From Streptomyces sp. V3I8 (GTDB taxonomy: Bacteria; Actinomycetota; Actinomycetes; Streptomycetales; Streptomycetaceae), in NCBI RefSeq assembly GCF_030817535.1, contig NZ_JAUSZL010000002.1:4216001-4280000 (forward strand): 64,000 nucleotides of DNA, given 5' to 3'. Position 1 is the stretch's first letter. Each line of letters opens with the position of its first letter. Below the pieces are notes generated by a model. That model was not told the origin of the DNA, made no database searches, and was given only the letters and a program-made list of their open reading frames with translations. The translations under genes and the position numbers were made by a program. Below are positions 23,923 to 32,615 of this stretch, one piece after another.

Positions 23923-25035
23923 TCAGGAATAGTCTTCCACTAGCTCAAACTTGCGCTTTAGCCCGTTTCCGTTACGGTGAGGCCATTTCTTCTCATGATG
24001 CAATCGCCCTACAACGATCCCGGGTGCGACACCAATTTCTCGGGCGAAGTTGCGTACAGATTCGATAGAGCGCAGAGAATCCAGCCTCTTGGAGTGATTG
24101 GGAGGAATCAGAAGATCGCGAGAAAATTGGTTAGCCTCAATCTCTTGCGGCTCTTCCGACTCTGCACGCTTGTCGGCCTCTACTCGAACTTCCTGCTTCC
24201 CGTGCAGAAGCACGTGGCCAAGCTCATGAAAAACCGTAAACCAGAATTGATCATCAGTCTTGTACCTTAGACTGAGCTGAACTACTGCCTTTTGAGGCGA
24301 AAGCCATCGTGTTGCGCCACAGGCACGGCTCCCTGCGATTTCCTTCACGAATACCACGGCAACACCGCGACTAGCGCAAATCTTGACTAGCTCAGGCTCA
24401 AAATCCTGTGGCGGAAGGACCGTCAACGAGCGCAACTTAGGAAGATCTTCCATCAGCCCGCGCTTGTCGAACGGGTCACATGCTACTGCCTGAGCAGCGA
24501 CCTCCCCAAGGCGCAACCATGCAGCCACAGCCCCCACCTTGGCTTCGAATGCCTTTGTTTGCCGGAAGGCTGCTGCTGGCTTTTCGTAGAGCTCAGCCCA
24601 TGCCTCTAGGCTAGAAACTCCAAAGAACGCCAAAAGCTGTTCCCAGCGACTCACACCGTCGGACGGTTCGCCGGGAATCTGTCCACGCTTCACCAGCTCT
24701 TTGACAGGAAGTGACTTGAACCAGGCGCCAAATTTTTCCGGATCGCGAGATTCCCGAAGCCGCTTCCGAGTCGACTGATAATCAGCTTCTAGCCGGTTCC
24801 AGAAACGGGCCTTGATCCCTGTCACGTTCTCCAAACGTTCCGCAACGTCCGGCGACAAGGACACGATTCCCTTAACCAGCTGATTGAGATGCTTGGTGCT
24901 CAAATCTGCTCGCAAGGCGAACTCCCGCTGGGTCATTCCGGAGTCTTCTAGGAACTCCAGAATGGTTGCCCCGGGCGGGACTGCGTAGTCTGGCTCGCCA
25001 GCGGCGTACAGTTCTCGGACAGCACTACTACTCAC
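23923..25035 (-). CDS. HigA-type antitoxin with ImmA/IrrE metallopeptidase domain
   Basis: 370 residues. A HigA-like helix-turn-helix (about 22-85, ILEFLEDSGMTQREFALRAD) is joined to a C-terminal ImmA/IrrE domain with zinc motif HELGH at 270-274. Classic HigA antitoxins are about 100 residues and lack a peptidase, so this is a fused form. It sits 30 bp downstream of a HigB-like toxin on the same strand (toxin first, as in higBA). The HTH is expected to bind the palindrome at 25416-25440. The peptidase may remove the antitoxin or another regulator under stress; that is inference. Confidence 0.85.
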   Translation of the reverse strand: MSSSAVRELYAAGEPDYAVPPGATILEFLEDSGMTQREFALRADLSTKHLNQLVKGIVSLSPDVAERLENVTGIKARFWNRLEADYQSTRKRLRESRDPEKFGAWFKSLPVKELVKRGQIPGEPSDGVSRWEQLLAFFGVSSLEAWAELYEKPAAAFRQTKAFEAKVGAVAAWLRLGEVAAQAVACDPFDKRGLMEDLPKLRSLTVLPPQDFEPELVKICASRGVAVVFVKEIAGSRACGATRWLSPQKAVVQLSLRYKTDDQFWFTVFHELGHVLLHGKQEVRVEADKRAESEEPQEIEANQFSRDLLIPPNHSKRLDSLRSIESVRNFAREIGVAPGIVVGRLHHEKKWPHRNGNGLKRKFELVEDYS

Positions 25036-25065
25036 TTGCTCAACCCCCAGTCCGGATACTGCTCG

Positions 25066-25404
25066 CTAGTGATAGTCTTCAATCTCCTCGATGGTGACTG
25101 ACGTGACGCTTGACCAATCAAGTCCGCCCTGCTCGTCCTCTGCGTATTCGGTCGGCGAGAAAATCAGCCGCCAGTTGGCATTCAGATGCAAAGACAGGCA
25201 GCCGTCGTAGTTGCCATGCAGTGCGTGGCACTTCCCGGGCATCGGAGGACGCATGTCCTCCAGGGTCTCTGCTGCGCGCAGAGCTGCGAGCCGCTGACTG
25301 ATCTTGCCTGACAGGGACGGGCCGTAGGTTCGACACATCTCCCGCTCCGATTCGCAGATCTTGCTCAGCTTCCGATCTGCATACAGCACTTCCAGTGTAC
25401 CCAC
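25066..25404 (-). CDS. HigB/RelE-like mRNA interferase toxin
   Basis: 112 residues. The RelE/HigB fold is indicated by RKLSKICESEREMCRTYG (helix 1), a core RLAALRAAETLEDM, the strand KCHALHG and NANWRLIF. These toxins cut mRNA on the ribosome. It starts with GTG at 25404. It forms a two-gene operon with the HTH-ImmA antitoxin, and its promoter holds a perfect inverted repeat. Toxin activity is inferred from fold and context. Confidence 0.82.
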   Translation of the reverse strand: MGTLEVLYADRKLSKICESEREMCRTYGPSLSGKISQRLAALRAAETLEDMRPPMPGKCHALHGNYDGCLSLHLNANWRLIFSPTEYAEDEQGGLDWSSVTSVTIEEIEDYH

Positions 25405-25415
25405 CGCCCCCGGTC

Positions 25416-25440
25416 AACGTTTACCGAACCGGTAAACGTT
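25416..25440. promoter_or_regulatory. operator palindrome of the toxin-antitoxin operon
   Basis: AACGTTTACC and its exact complement GGTAAACGTT around GAACC, 12 bp upstream of the toxin start. This is a typical dimer site for an HTH antitoxin. Confidence 0.75.
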
Positions 25441-25742
25441 CACTCTATCGAGACCAGGGCCGGCCGGCGGCCCAAGATCACTACATCGTATCGGGTGATA
25501 GCGGTGAGTAATAATGTAACTCGACAGTAACTTGGGCGTTCACCATCAACACCGCCCTCAGAGTTGACGTATGAGGCCTGCGGTTAGTCGGCGGGGCAGA
25601 GTGTGGATGGGGTAGGTGTATTAGCAGGTCACGGGTTACTTTTGCCCAGCCGTTCGCTGGTCTTGAAACCTGCGACAGCCCTCTGCCCGTCGACTACAGG
25701 CGGGGTACCGCGTCGTCACAGCACAAGCCGACAGACACTCAA
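25441..25742. other. intergenic region between the toxin promoter and the nuclease gene
   Basis: About 300 bp of lower-GC DNA without an open frame showing Streptomyces codon bias. No repeat or RNA structure stands out apart from the terminator palindrome that follows. Confidence 0.5.
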
Positions 25743-25772
25743 GACGTCGCTCCCGGATCCGGGAGCGACGTC
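25743..25772 (-). terminator. 30-bp palindrome ending the nuclease gene
   Basis: A perfect 15+15 bp palindrome centred on GGATCC with arms GACGTCGCTCCCGGA. It overlaps the stop codon of the minus-strand nuclease gene by two bases and should form a strong terminator stem. Confidence 0.75.
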
Positions 25773-26847
25773 ACGCGAGTCCTGCAGCTAGCGCAGTCGG
25801 GGACCCGGCCCACCCCTCGTCTGTAGGCCACACAGCCGCAATACCGTAGTGCTCCAGAAGCCGTGTGTAGACCTCGCCGACCGGCTCGGAGAACAGCGCC
25901 AACTGCCGGGGTTGAGCGTCGTGCGGGTACAGGCAGAAGGCGTAGGTCGCCAGTTGCCCTAGAGCCTCGCGTACCGCCCCGGTGGCGTTGCCGCGCCTGA
26001 TGAACTTGGCTTCAGCAAGCCAGTGCACACCGTCTTTGATGATCACCATGTCGCGTGGGTGGACGTTCGTTCCGACGTCCACCTGTCGGTCACGCAGGAA
26101 CTGGCCGTACCGAGCAACGAGAGTTTCGTGACTTCGGCTCTTGCGCAGCTTGCGGGCCACGACCGTCTGTGTGTACTCGGCATCGCTTTTAGGTGCGAAG
26201 TGCAGTAGCAGTTCTGTCGCCTTGGTGGGCGGCTGTGCGACCACGGTGACGATGGTGTCGCGCGTGGTCTGGCGTACCTCTTCGCGGACGGCCAAGGCTT
26301 CCTGGTACAGCGTGATCATGCGGGCTAGATCTGCACGCAAGGTCTGCTCGCTGGGCAGAGCGGCGACCTCATAGGTGATGGCCAAGAGGTTCCCAGCCTC
26401 GTAAGAACGGGGCAGGCCGGAGCGCCCGCCAAGATCGATGGTCGTACTCAACCCGGCTTTGGCGTCGGTAGAAAGAGCGTCGCGGATGGCCGCCGCTTCG
26501 GCGGCCAACCTCATACGTGCTTCACGCGCGCCAAGTGCCTTGGTGATCTCCGTGACGCCTTGGTTCAGGCTGAGCGCGAAGGTCTTCCTGTCCTCAGCAA
26601 GGAGGTAGACGAGGTACATCCCTCGGGTGGCTGTCGTCGTCTCATCCGGGTCGAAGATCGAAACCCAGGGGCAGACAGCAAGGTTGCCCTTCCCGGGGCT
26701 CCCCACAACCAGGTAGCCACCAGGTACCAAGTGCCCAACTTCCGTAGAGGCGGCCCGGATCAGGCGCGCTACGTCGCTGCTGATGCTTTGGTCGTCACCA
26801 ACCCCAAAGGTCGTGCCGATCTTGTAGAGGTAGTCACCAAGCTCCAT
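25771..26847 (-). CDS. McrB-N (MrcB/DUF3578) domain fused to a PD-(D/E)XK nuclease
   Basis: 358 residues. The N-terminal half (about 5-195) matches the McrB N-terminal modified-DNA-binding domain: GSPGKGNLAVCPWVSIFDPD, then MYLVYLLAEDRKTFALSLNQG. The C-terminal part (about 240-305) carries a PD-(D/E)XK signature: HETLVARYGQFL, D266 in HPRDMVII, and E279-x-K281 in WLAEAKF, followed by an ALGQLATYAF helix. The combination suggests a single-chain, modification-dependent restriction enzyme without the usual McrB GTPase. A TAGCAT box seven bases before the ATG and no ribosome binding site suggest leaderless expression. Confidence 0.82.
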   Translation of the reverse strand: MELGDYLYKIGTTFGVGDDQSISSDVARLIRAASTEVGHLVPGGYLVVGSPGKGNLAVCPWVSIFDPDETTTATRGMYLVYLLAEDRKTFALSLNQGVTEITKALGAREARMRLAAEAAAIRDALSTDAKAGLSTTIDLGGRSGLPRSYEAGNLLAITYEVAALPSEQTLRADLARMITLYQEALAVREEVRQTTRDTIVTVVAQPPTKATELLLHFAPKSDAEYTQTVVARKLRKSRSHETLVARYGQFLRDRQVDVGTNVHPRDMVIIKDGVHWLAEAKFIRRGNATGAVREALGQLATYAFCLYPHDAQPRQLALFSEPVGEVYTRLLEHYGIAAVWPTDEGWAGSPTALAAGLA

Positions 26848-27061
26848 ACGCCAGATGCTAGGGGCGACCACTGACAACACCACACCGAAATAACCGTCCT
26901 GCCCCTGTGGGAGGGAGAGTTGGACGGCGGGAGTTTCGGCGTCCGTTGTCCTGATCGTTGTCCAGTACGCCGACGGTCACCCACGTTCGCCACCGTCCAC
27001 GTAGCAGCGCTGACCTGCCCCGCGGACCCCTGCGAACGCTGCTGTACGTCAGTGCGGACAG
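26848..27061. other. non-coding right end of the element
   Basis: No gene. It contains the second candidate integrase arm site (26944-26965) and lies between the nuclease gene and attR. Confidence 0.6.
26944..26965 (+). repeat. candidate integrase arm site, right end
   Basis: CCGTTGTCCTG, four bases, TTGTCCA, as at 10381-10402. It lies 96 bp inside attR. Confidence 0.5.
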
Positions 27062-27133
27062 TTGGAAAGCGTGTTGGGGGCAACCCCTCACGAGTTCGAA
27101 TCTCGTATCCTCCGCCAGTGCCTCACCGGGCAC
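27062..27133 (+). repeat. attR: right copy of the 72-bp direct repeat
   Basis: An exact copy of 10256-10327. It holds the original 3' half of tRNA-Ser(GGA) from the anticodon loop onward, now without its 5' half. Confidence 0.93.
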
Positions 27134-27137
27134 TAAC

Positions 27138-27175
27138 GTCGAAGGGCCCCACTGTTCGCAGTGGGGCCCTTCGAC
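27138..27175 (+). terminator. original tRNA-Ser terminator beyond attR
   Basis: A 17-bp stem with TTCG loop, equal to the hairpin at 10331-10368 except for one base pair swapped from C-G to T-A on both sides, which keeps the stem intact. Confidence 0.85.
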
Positions 27176-27264
27176 GTTTCTTGAAGGAATCCATGGATCA
27201 GAGGGTTTCGGGCTGCCGCGCGAACGCGGGTCCGTTGTCAGACCTGCGCGTTACGGTCCGCTCC

Positions 27265-27666
27265 ATGGCTGAGAGACCGACGGAGCACTGGCGCAGGCAT
27301 GTGGCCGAGGAGGCCGCAGAGCTTGCCGCCGGCATTCTGGATCCCGACCGCGCGTGCATGGTCGAGCTGTTCCCCGAAGAGCTCCTGTCGCAGACCGATG
27401 CCGTTCTCGACGTGTTCGAGGCCGAGTTGTCCGCGTTCGCCGAAGAGGGCGACGCACGGGTCTTCGCCGTGGTGGAGCGCGTCGTCCTGGCTCTGAACGC
27501 CGTGAACGAGGCTCACGGTGAGTGTGCCTTCGAGACCGATGAACGCGAGCGGTTGTGCGCCTACATCGAAGAGGCGCTCACCGGGCGGGGAGTCGACGTC
27601 GTAGCCCTGACCGCCGGGCGCGGGCTCGGTCGGCACGAGCTCACGGACCAGTGGCGGAACTGGTGA
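27265..27666 (+). CDS. conserved hypothetical protein
   Basis: 133 residues, the first chromosomal gene after the element. It is all-helical and acidic, with segments WRRHVAEEAAELAAGILDPD and RVFAVVERVVLALNAVNEAH. The TDERERLCAYIEEALTGRGV region (about 90-110) looks like a compact helical domain. The ATG at 27265 is chosen; an upstream ATG at 27193 would add a stretch without coding bias. Function unknown. Confidence 0.72.
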   Translation: MAERPTEHWRRHVAEEAAELAAGILDPDRACMVELFPEELLSQTDAVLDVFEAELSAFAEEGDARVFAVVERVVLALNAVNEAHGECAFETDERERLCAYIEEALTGRGVDVVALTAGRGLGRHELTDQWRNW

Positions 27667-27696
27667 GCCGTCCTCGCCGTCCTCGCTGTCCTCGCC

Positions 27697-27981
27697 GTGC
27701 GGGGTCGCCCGAGGGGCTGCGGCATCCGCCTCCTGCGTCTCTTGCTCCCCTTGCGTCCGGTCCGGCACCGCGGTCGTTTTGCAGCGGGCCGCCCACCGGG
27801 GCCCTGGGGGCTGTGCGAGTCCGCCGTCACCGCGCTCGTGGCACGGCTCAGCGCGGCCGGGTCCGTCGCCCGGCCTGAGATCGACCGCTTCAACGGCGAG
27901 GTGCGCGACCTGCTCGGCGACCAGGGGTTCGCCCGGACCTCCGCCGTCCCGCGCACCCTCGCCCACTGGGGCCTCCGGTGA
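27697..27981 (+). pseudogene. possible gene remnant
   Basis: The last 60 codons (from about 27805, including EIDRFNGEVRDLLGDQGFAR) have strong coding bias and look like a real C-terminus. The part before them is arginine- and leucine-rich in an implausible way, and no good start with a ribosome binding site is present. It may be a truncated gene or a short protein with an unrecognised start. Confidence 0.35.
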
Positions 27982-28003
27982 GCGTGGACCGGGTGGCGCC
28001 GGT

Positions 28004-29053
28004 CTACGCTCCCCGGCCCGCGCCCGCCAGCCGGTCGCGCAGGCGGGCCGTGTCCTGGACCGGGGGCAGACCGTACGCCCTGCGGTACTCGCGGTTGAAC
28101 TGGGTCGCACTCACGTAGCCGACCTTCTCCGCGACCAGGGCCGCCGTGGTGTCACCGGCCAGCAGGAGCCGGCGGGCCTCCTGGAGGCGCAGGTGCTTCT
28201 GGAAGCGGAGCGGGCTCATACCCGTCGCCGCCTTGAAGTGGCGGTGCAGGCTCGCCGTGCTCATGTGGGCCGTCGCCGCGATCTCGTCGACAGCGAGCGG
28301 CTCGGCGTAACGGGCGCAGATCCACCGGGCCGCCGTACGGACCCTGGCCGCCGCCGAGTCGGCCAGCGTGAAGTGCCGCAGGGCCGGACCCAGGGTGCTG
28401 CCGAGCAGCCGGTAGAGGATCTCCGTCTCGATGGGGCCCGCCAGGGCGCGGATGTGCTGCGGGGTGTCCAGCAGCCGGACCCAGCGGGTGACCGCGTCGG
28501 TGAGCTCGGGGGTCATCGGCGCGGTGAGCCGGCCGGCGGCGCTCCGGCCGGGAGTCGGGCCGGGAGCCGGCCCACGTCGGTGCCGGTCCGCGTCCGTACC
28601 GGCCTGTGCCGGTGCCGGCGCCGGCACCGGAACCGTCTTCAGCTCCAGCTCCAGCTCCAGCTCCAGCTTCGGTTCCGGTTCCGGTTGCGGGTCCGGTTGC
28701 GGGTCCGGTTGCGGGTCCGGTTGCGGGTCCGGGTCCAGTCGCAACAGGAGTTCGGCGAGCATGCCGCCGTCCAGGCGCAGCACCGCCGAACGGTACGGCA
28801 CCTCCTCGAACGTGGCCGTGACCGGCAGGACCAGCGAGTTGAGGAACACCTCCCCGCTCCCCGACGTCCAGCTCAGATCGCCCGCGACACTGCTCTTGGA
28901 GCCCTGGACGATGAAGCAGATCATCGGCTCGTACAGCAGGTCGAGCGGTGTGACGGGCTCGTCGAGCGTCACCAGCCGCTGGCGTGGCACCGCCGTGTCG
29001 GACCACATGTCGCCGCCGTGCCGCGCGATGACCGCGGCGAGCTCGTCCAGCAT
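28004..29053 (-). CDS. AraC family transcriptional regulator
   Basis: 349 residues. An AraC_N-type domain (about 1-110, PLDLLYEPMICFIVQGSKSS) is joined to a C-terminal double helix-turn-helix (about 245-335, IAATAHMSTASLHRHFKAAT and VAEKVGYVSATQFNREYRRA). Between them is an inserted linker of D-P-Q-P and E-L repeats produced by hexamer and dodecamer DNA repeats (28640-28736). GGAGG precedes the ATG at 29053. It is divergent from an aldo/keto reductase, its likely target. Confidence 0.9.
   Translation of the reverse strand: MLDELAAVIARHGGDMWSDTAVPRQRLVTLDEPVTPLDLLYEPMICFIVQGSKSSVAGDLSWTSGSGEVFLNSLVLPVTATFEEVPYRSAVLRLDGGMLAELLLRLDPDPQPDPQPDPQPDPQPEPEPKLELELELELKTVPVPAPAPAQAGTDADRHRRGPAPGPTPGRSAAGRLTAPMTPELTDAVTRWVRLLDTPQHIRALAGPIETEILYRLLGSTLGPALRHFTLADSAAARVRTAARWICARYAEPLAVDEIAATAHMSTASLHRHFKAATGMSPLRFQKHLRLQEARRLLLAGDTTAALVAEKVGYVSATQFNREYRRAYGLPPVQDTARLRDRLAGAGRGA
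28640..28736. repeat. hexamer/dodecamer repeats inside the AraC gene
   Basis: AGCTCC repeated about four times, then GGTTCC units, then four copies of GGTTGCGGGTCC. All are in frame and encode (L-E)n followed by (P-E)n and (P-D-P-Q)n on the minus strand. Confidence 0.9.
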
Positions 29054-29163
29054 GCGCGCCTCCTGCGGGGAACCACCCCAGGTCAGATGCCTGAGAGGAT
29101 CAGGCAATCCTATGCGGTCGGCGGCCCATGACCCGCCTCGTCTCCGCTCCTAGCGTTGACCGC

Positions 29164-30237
<1,074 letters not shown>

Positions 30238-30310
30238 CACCGCCCGGCGTCTGGCGTCTGGCGTCCGGCGGCCCTCGCACGAGGTCAGCGGGCGAGGTCA
30301 GCAAGCTAGG

Positions 30311-32470
30311 TCAGCGGGCGATCCTCACCTGGCGGGTCTCCGACACCTGGTCGATGTCCGACGTGCGGATCGTGACCTTCATCGTCCAGGTGCCGGCCAG
30401 GGGCAGGCTGAGGGACTGGGTCCCCCAGTAGCCGCCCTGGTCGGTGAGGCCGGCGTCGATGGGGCCGATCTTCTGGGACCGGAGGGTGAAGGAGAGTCTG
30501 ATCTCGGGGACGGTGGCGATGCCTCCGTCGGGGCCGATGACGACCGCCTCGACCCTGTTCTCGCCGACGCGGCCCGGTTCCAGCACGATCTGGACCTTGC
30601 CGTGACCGCCCGGGGTGCCGACGTCGAAGGGGATCAGGGTCGTGGACGCGGTCGGGCCCTGTCCGGCGGCGTCCGCGCTCTCGCCGGACCGGGCCGCCGT
30701 CTCGAGTTCGGCGCGGCCGGGCTGGGTGCCGGTCAGCACCGTCGTGACGACCAGCACCGCCACCCCCACGACGACCTCGGCGAGGACCGAGCGGCGCAGG
30801 GCGCGGTGGCGGACACCGGGGCCCGGCGGTACGGAGCCGGCGCCGGGCCCCGTCGCGGGATCCGCTGCGGAGTCCACTGCGGGGTCCGCCTCGGGTTCCA
30901 CCGCGGCCTTCGCCGCGGAGCCCGGGGGCGGCTCCGTACCGCCGGGCCCGGCAGTCCCGGCCCTGGCTCCGGTTCCGGTTCCGGTCCCGCCTCCGGTTTC
31001 GATTCCGGCTCCGGCTCCGATTCCGGCTCCGGCTCCGGCTCCGATCTCGGCCTGGACCCGGTTCGCGGACGCGACCGCCGCCGATGTCCCGCCGCCGCCC
31101 GCCGCCACCCCCGCCGGCTCCGGCACGCGCGCCTCGAGTGGCTGTACCGCGTGCCCCTCGGCCAGCCGGGCCGTCCAGCGGCGTGAGAAGCCCGCCGCGG
31201 CCAGCAGCAGCGCCACCGCGCACACCTTCGCGACCAGGATCCGGCCGTACGACGTGTCGAACACCGCGTCCCACGAGCCGAGCCCGCGCCACGACTGGTA
31301 GACGCCGGTCAGCACCAGGACCGTGACCGAGAGGAACGCGAGGCGTGAGAAGCGGTGCACGCAGGCGGCCGGGAGCGGCGTCTGTGACCGGTTCAGCGCG
31401 GTGAGCAGGGCCCCGAGACCGCCCAGCCACACCGCCATCGCCAGCAGGTGCAGTACGGAGGAGGTCATCGCCACCGGGACCTGGATGCCCGCGGACGCGT
31501 GCTCGGCGACCGCCCAGGTGCTTGCCAGGGCGACGGCCAGGACCCCGCCGACCGCCAGCACGGCCGGTTTCGGCTCGGACTCCAGCTTCGGCTCCGGCTT
31601 CGGTTCCGACTCGGACTCCGGTTCTGGTTCCGGTTCCGGCGACCGCCGCAGCGCGGCCTCCGTGCGTACGAGGAAGACCGCCGCCCCCGCCAGCAGCACC
31701 AGCCGCGCGAGCAGCGCCCAGCCGGGCCTGGTCGTCAGGGTGTTCCCGATGAGGTCGGGGTCGAGGAGGGTCGACGGGCCGGTGCCGCGTTCGTACGGGC
31801 CGCGCAAGAAGACGAGGAGGACCGTGGTGACGAGGAGGGTCCACCAGCCGGCGCGGACGAGCCCGCGCAGCGGCCGCGCGCCGGGCGGGCGGCAGGCGAG
31901 GACGAACACGGCCACGCCGATGAGCAGGGCGACGGCGGCGTACGCGGCGTAGCGGGCGATGTCGTAGAGGGCGCCCGAGGCCGGGTTCACGGCCGGCTCG
32001 GCGGATATCGCGGCGCTCGTCTCGGAGGGCTCGCCGATGGAGAAGGTGAAGGCACCGGAGATGGGGTGGCTGTCCGCCGAGACCACCCGCCAGGCGACCG
32101 TGAACGTACCGTCCCGCAGATCGTCGCGGAGCTTGACCCGCACCCTGTCCGAGTGGCCGGGGACGTGCTCGGTGTCGCCCGCGTTCACCCGGCGGTTCTC
32201 TGGGCTGAGGACCCGCAGCGAGTCGTCCGTGATGCCGACCGACTCGGTGAAGGTCATGGTGACCTCGCGCGGCGCGGACTTCAGGACGGAGCCCTCACGG
32301 GGGTCGGTGTCCCGCACCGCCGAATGGGCGGACACGGACGTCGCGCCGCCCAGCAGGAGCAGGAGCAGCGTGCCCAGCAGGGTGACGAGGACGGCGGCCC
32401 GGCGCGGTGGCACCGACCGCGACGCCCGTACTGCCCGCGGTACCCGGTGTGTACGGCGCAGTCGACCCAC
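30311..32470 (-). CDS. CopC-CopD fusion copper-handling membrane protein
   Basis: 719 residues. A signal segment (about 25-47) ends at ALA/SAHS-type cleavage. The mature CopC domain starts with the copper-binding N-terminal histidine (AHSAVRDTDPREGSVL) and includes DSHPISGAFTF. An eight-span CopD domain follows (about 165-430, VLHLLAMAVWLGGLGALLTAL). The C-terminus (about 600-719) is a YtkA-like beta domain after another membrane span. Long E-P, K-P and G-A repeats lie in the loops at about 275-300 and 465-560. It exports or imports copper across the membrane; direction unknown. Confidence 0.88.
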   Translation of the reverse strand: MGRLRRTHRVPRAVRASRSVPPRRAAVLVTLLGTLLLLLLGGATSVSAHSAVRDTDPREGSVLKSAPREVTMTFTESVGITDDSLRVLSPENRRVNAGDTEHVPGHSDRVRVKLRDDLRDGTFTVAWRVVSADSHPISGAFTFSIGEPSETSAAISAEPAVNPASGALYDIARYAAYAAVALLIGVAVFVLACRPPGARPLRGLVRAGWWTLLVTTVLLVFLRGPYERGTGPSTLLDPDLIGNTLTTRPGWALLARLVLLAGAAVFLVRTEAALRRSPEPEPEPESESEPKPEPKLESEPKPAVLAVGGVLAVALASTWAVAEHASAGIQVPVAMTSSVLHLLAMAVWLGGLGALLTALNRSQTPLPAACVHRFSRLAFLSVTVLVLTGVYQSWRGLGSWDAVFDTSYGRILVAKVCAVALLLAAAGFSRRWTARLAEGHAVQPLEARVPEPAGVAAGGGGTSAAVASANRVQAEIGAGAGAGIGAGAGIETGGGTGTGTGARAGTAGPGGTEPPPGSAAKAAVEPEADPAVDSAADPATGPGAGSVPPGPGVRHRALRRSVLAEVVVGVAVLVVTTVLTGTQPGRAELETAARSGESADAAGQGPTASTTLIPFDVGTPGGHGKVQIVLEPGRVGENRVEAVVIGPDGGIATVPEIRLSFTLRSQKIGPIDAGLTDQGGYWGTQSLSLPLAGTWTMKVTIRTSDIDQVSETRQVRIAR
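30955..31055. repeat. GGCTCC/GGTTCC repeats in the CopC-CopD gene
   Basis: Hexamers of the type GGTTCCGGTTCC and GGCTCCGGCTCC in frame give G-T and G-A runs on the minus strand. A sister tract at 31568-31640 encodes P-E, S-E and P-K. Confidence 0.88.
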
Positions 32471-32615
32471 GTCGCCTCTCCCTGCTTCTCACCCTCGCGG
32501 TACTGGTGGTGCTGTTCGTGGAGGTACGGATGTACGCGGCACGTTGTTCAACACCGTCCGCGCTCGCACCCGCACCCGCATCTGCGTCTGCGTCTGCGTC
32601 TGCGTCCACACCTGC
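32471..32615. other. intergenic region with GCGTCT repeats
   Basis: 145 bp between two minus-strand genes. It contains GCACCC repeats followed by four GCGTCT hexamers (about 32565-32605). No gene or terminator is evident. Confidence 0.6.

Larger units (their letters stand above)
10256..27133. mobile_element. actinomycete integrative and conjugative element (AICE) in tRNA-Ser(GGA)
   Basis: About 16.8 kb between perfect 72-bp att repeats. Contents in order are: integrase, excisionase, iteron-like array, DUF3631 ATPase, small Cys protein, primase-polymerase, small membrane protein, clt-like repeats, FtsK/TraB ATPase, conserved AICE proteins (DUF2637, zinc-binding), GntR regulator, TPR regulator, and a cargo block (membrane protein, HigBA-type pair, McrB-N nuclease). 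The combination of tyrosine integrase, autonomous replication functions and a single FtsK-like DNA pump, with no type IV secretion genes, defines AICEs of the pSAM2 kind. No gene looks broken, so it may still be mobile. Confidence 0.92.

Noticed and set aside
26857..27133. Open frames overlapping attR and its terminator
   Set aside because: They are built from tRNA and att sequence and have a counterpart at the left end (10235-10432).
10256..27133. Prophage
   Set aside because: No capsid, tail, portal, terminase or lysis genes; the FtsK-like motor and Spd-type membrane proteins indicate conjugation instead.
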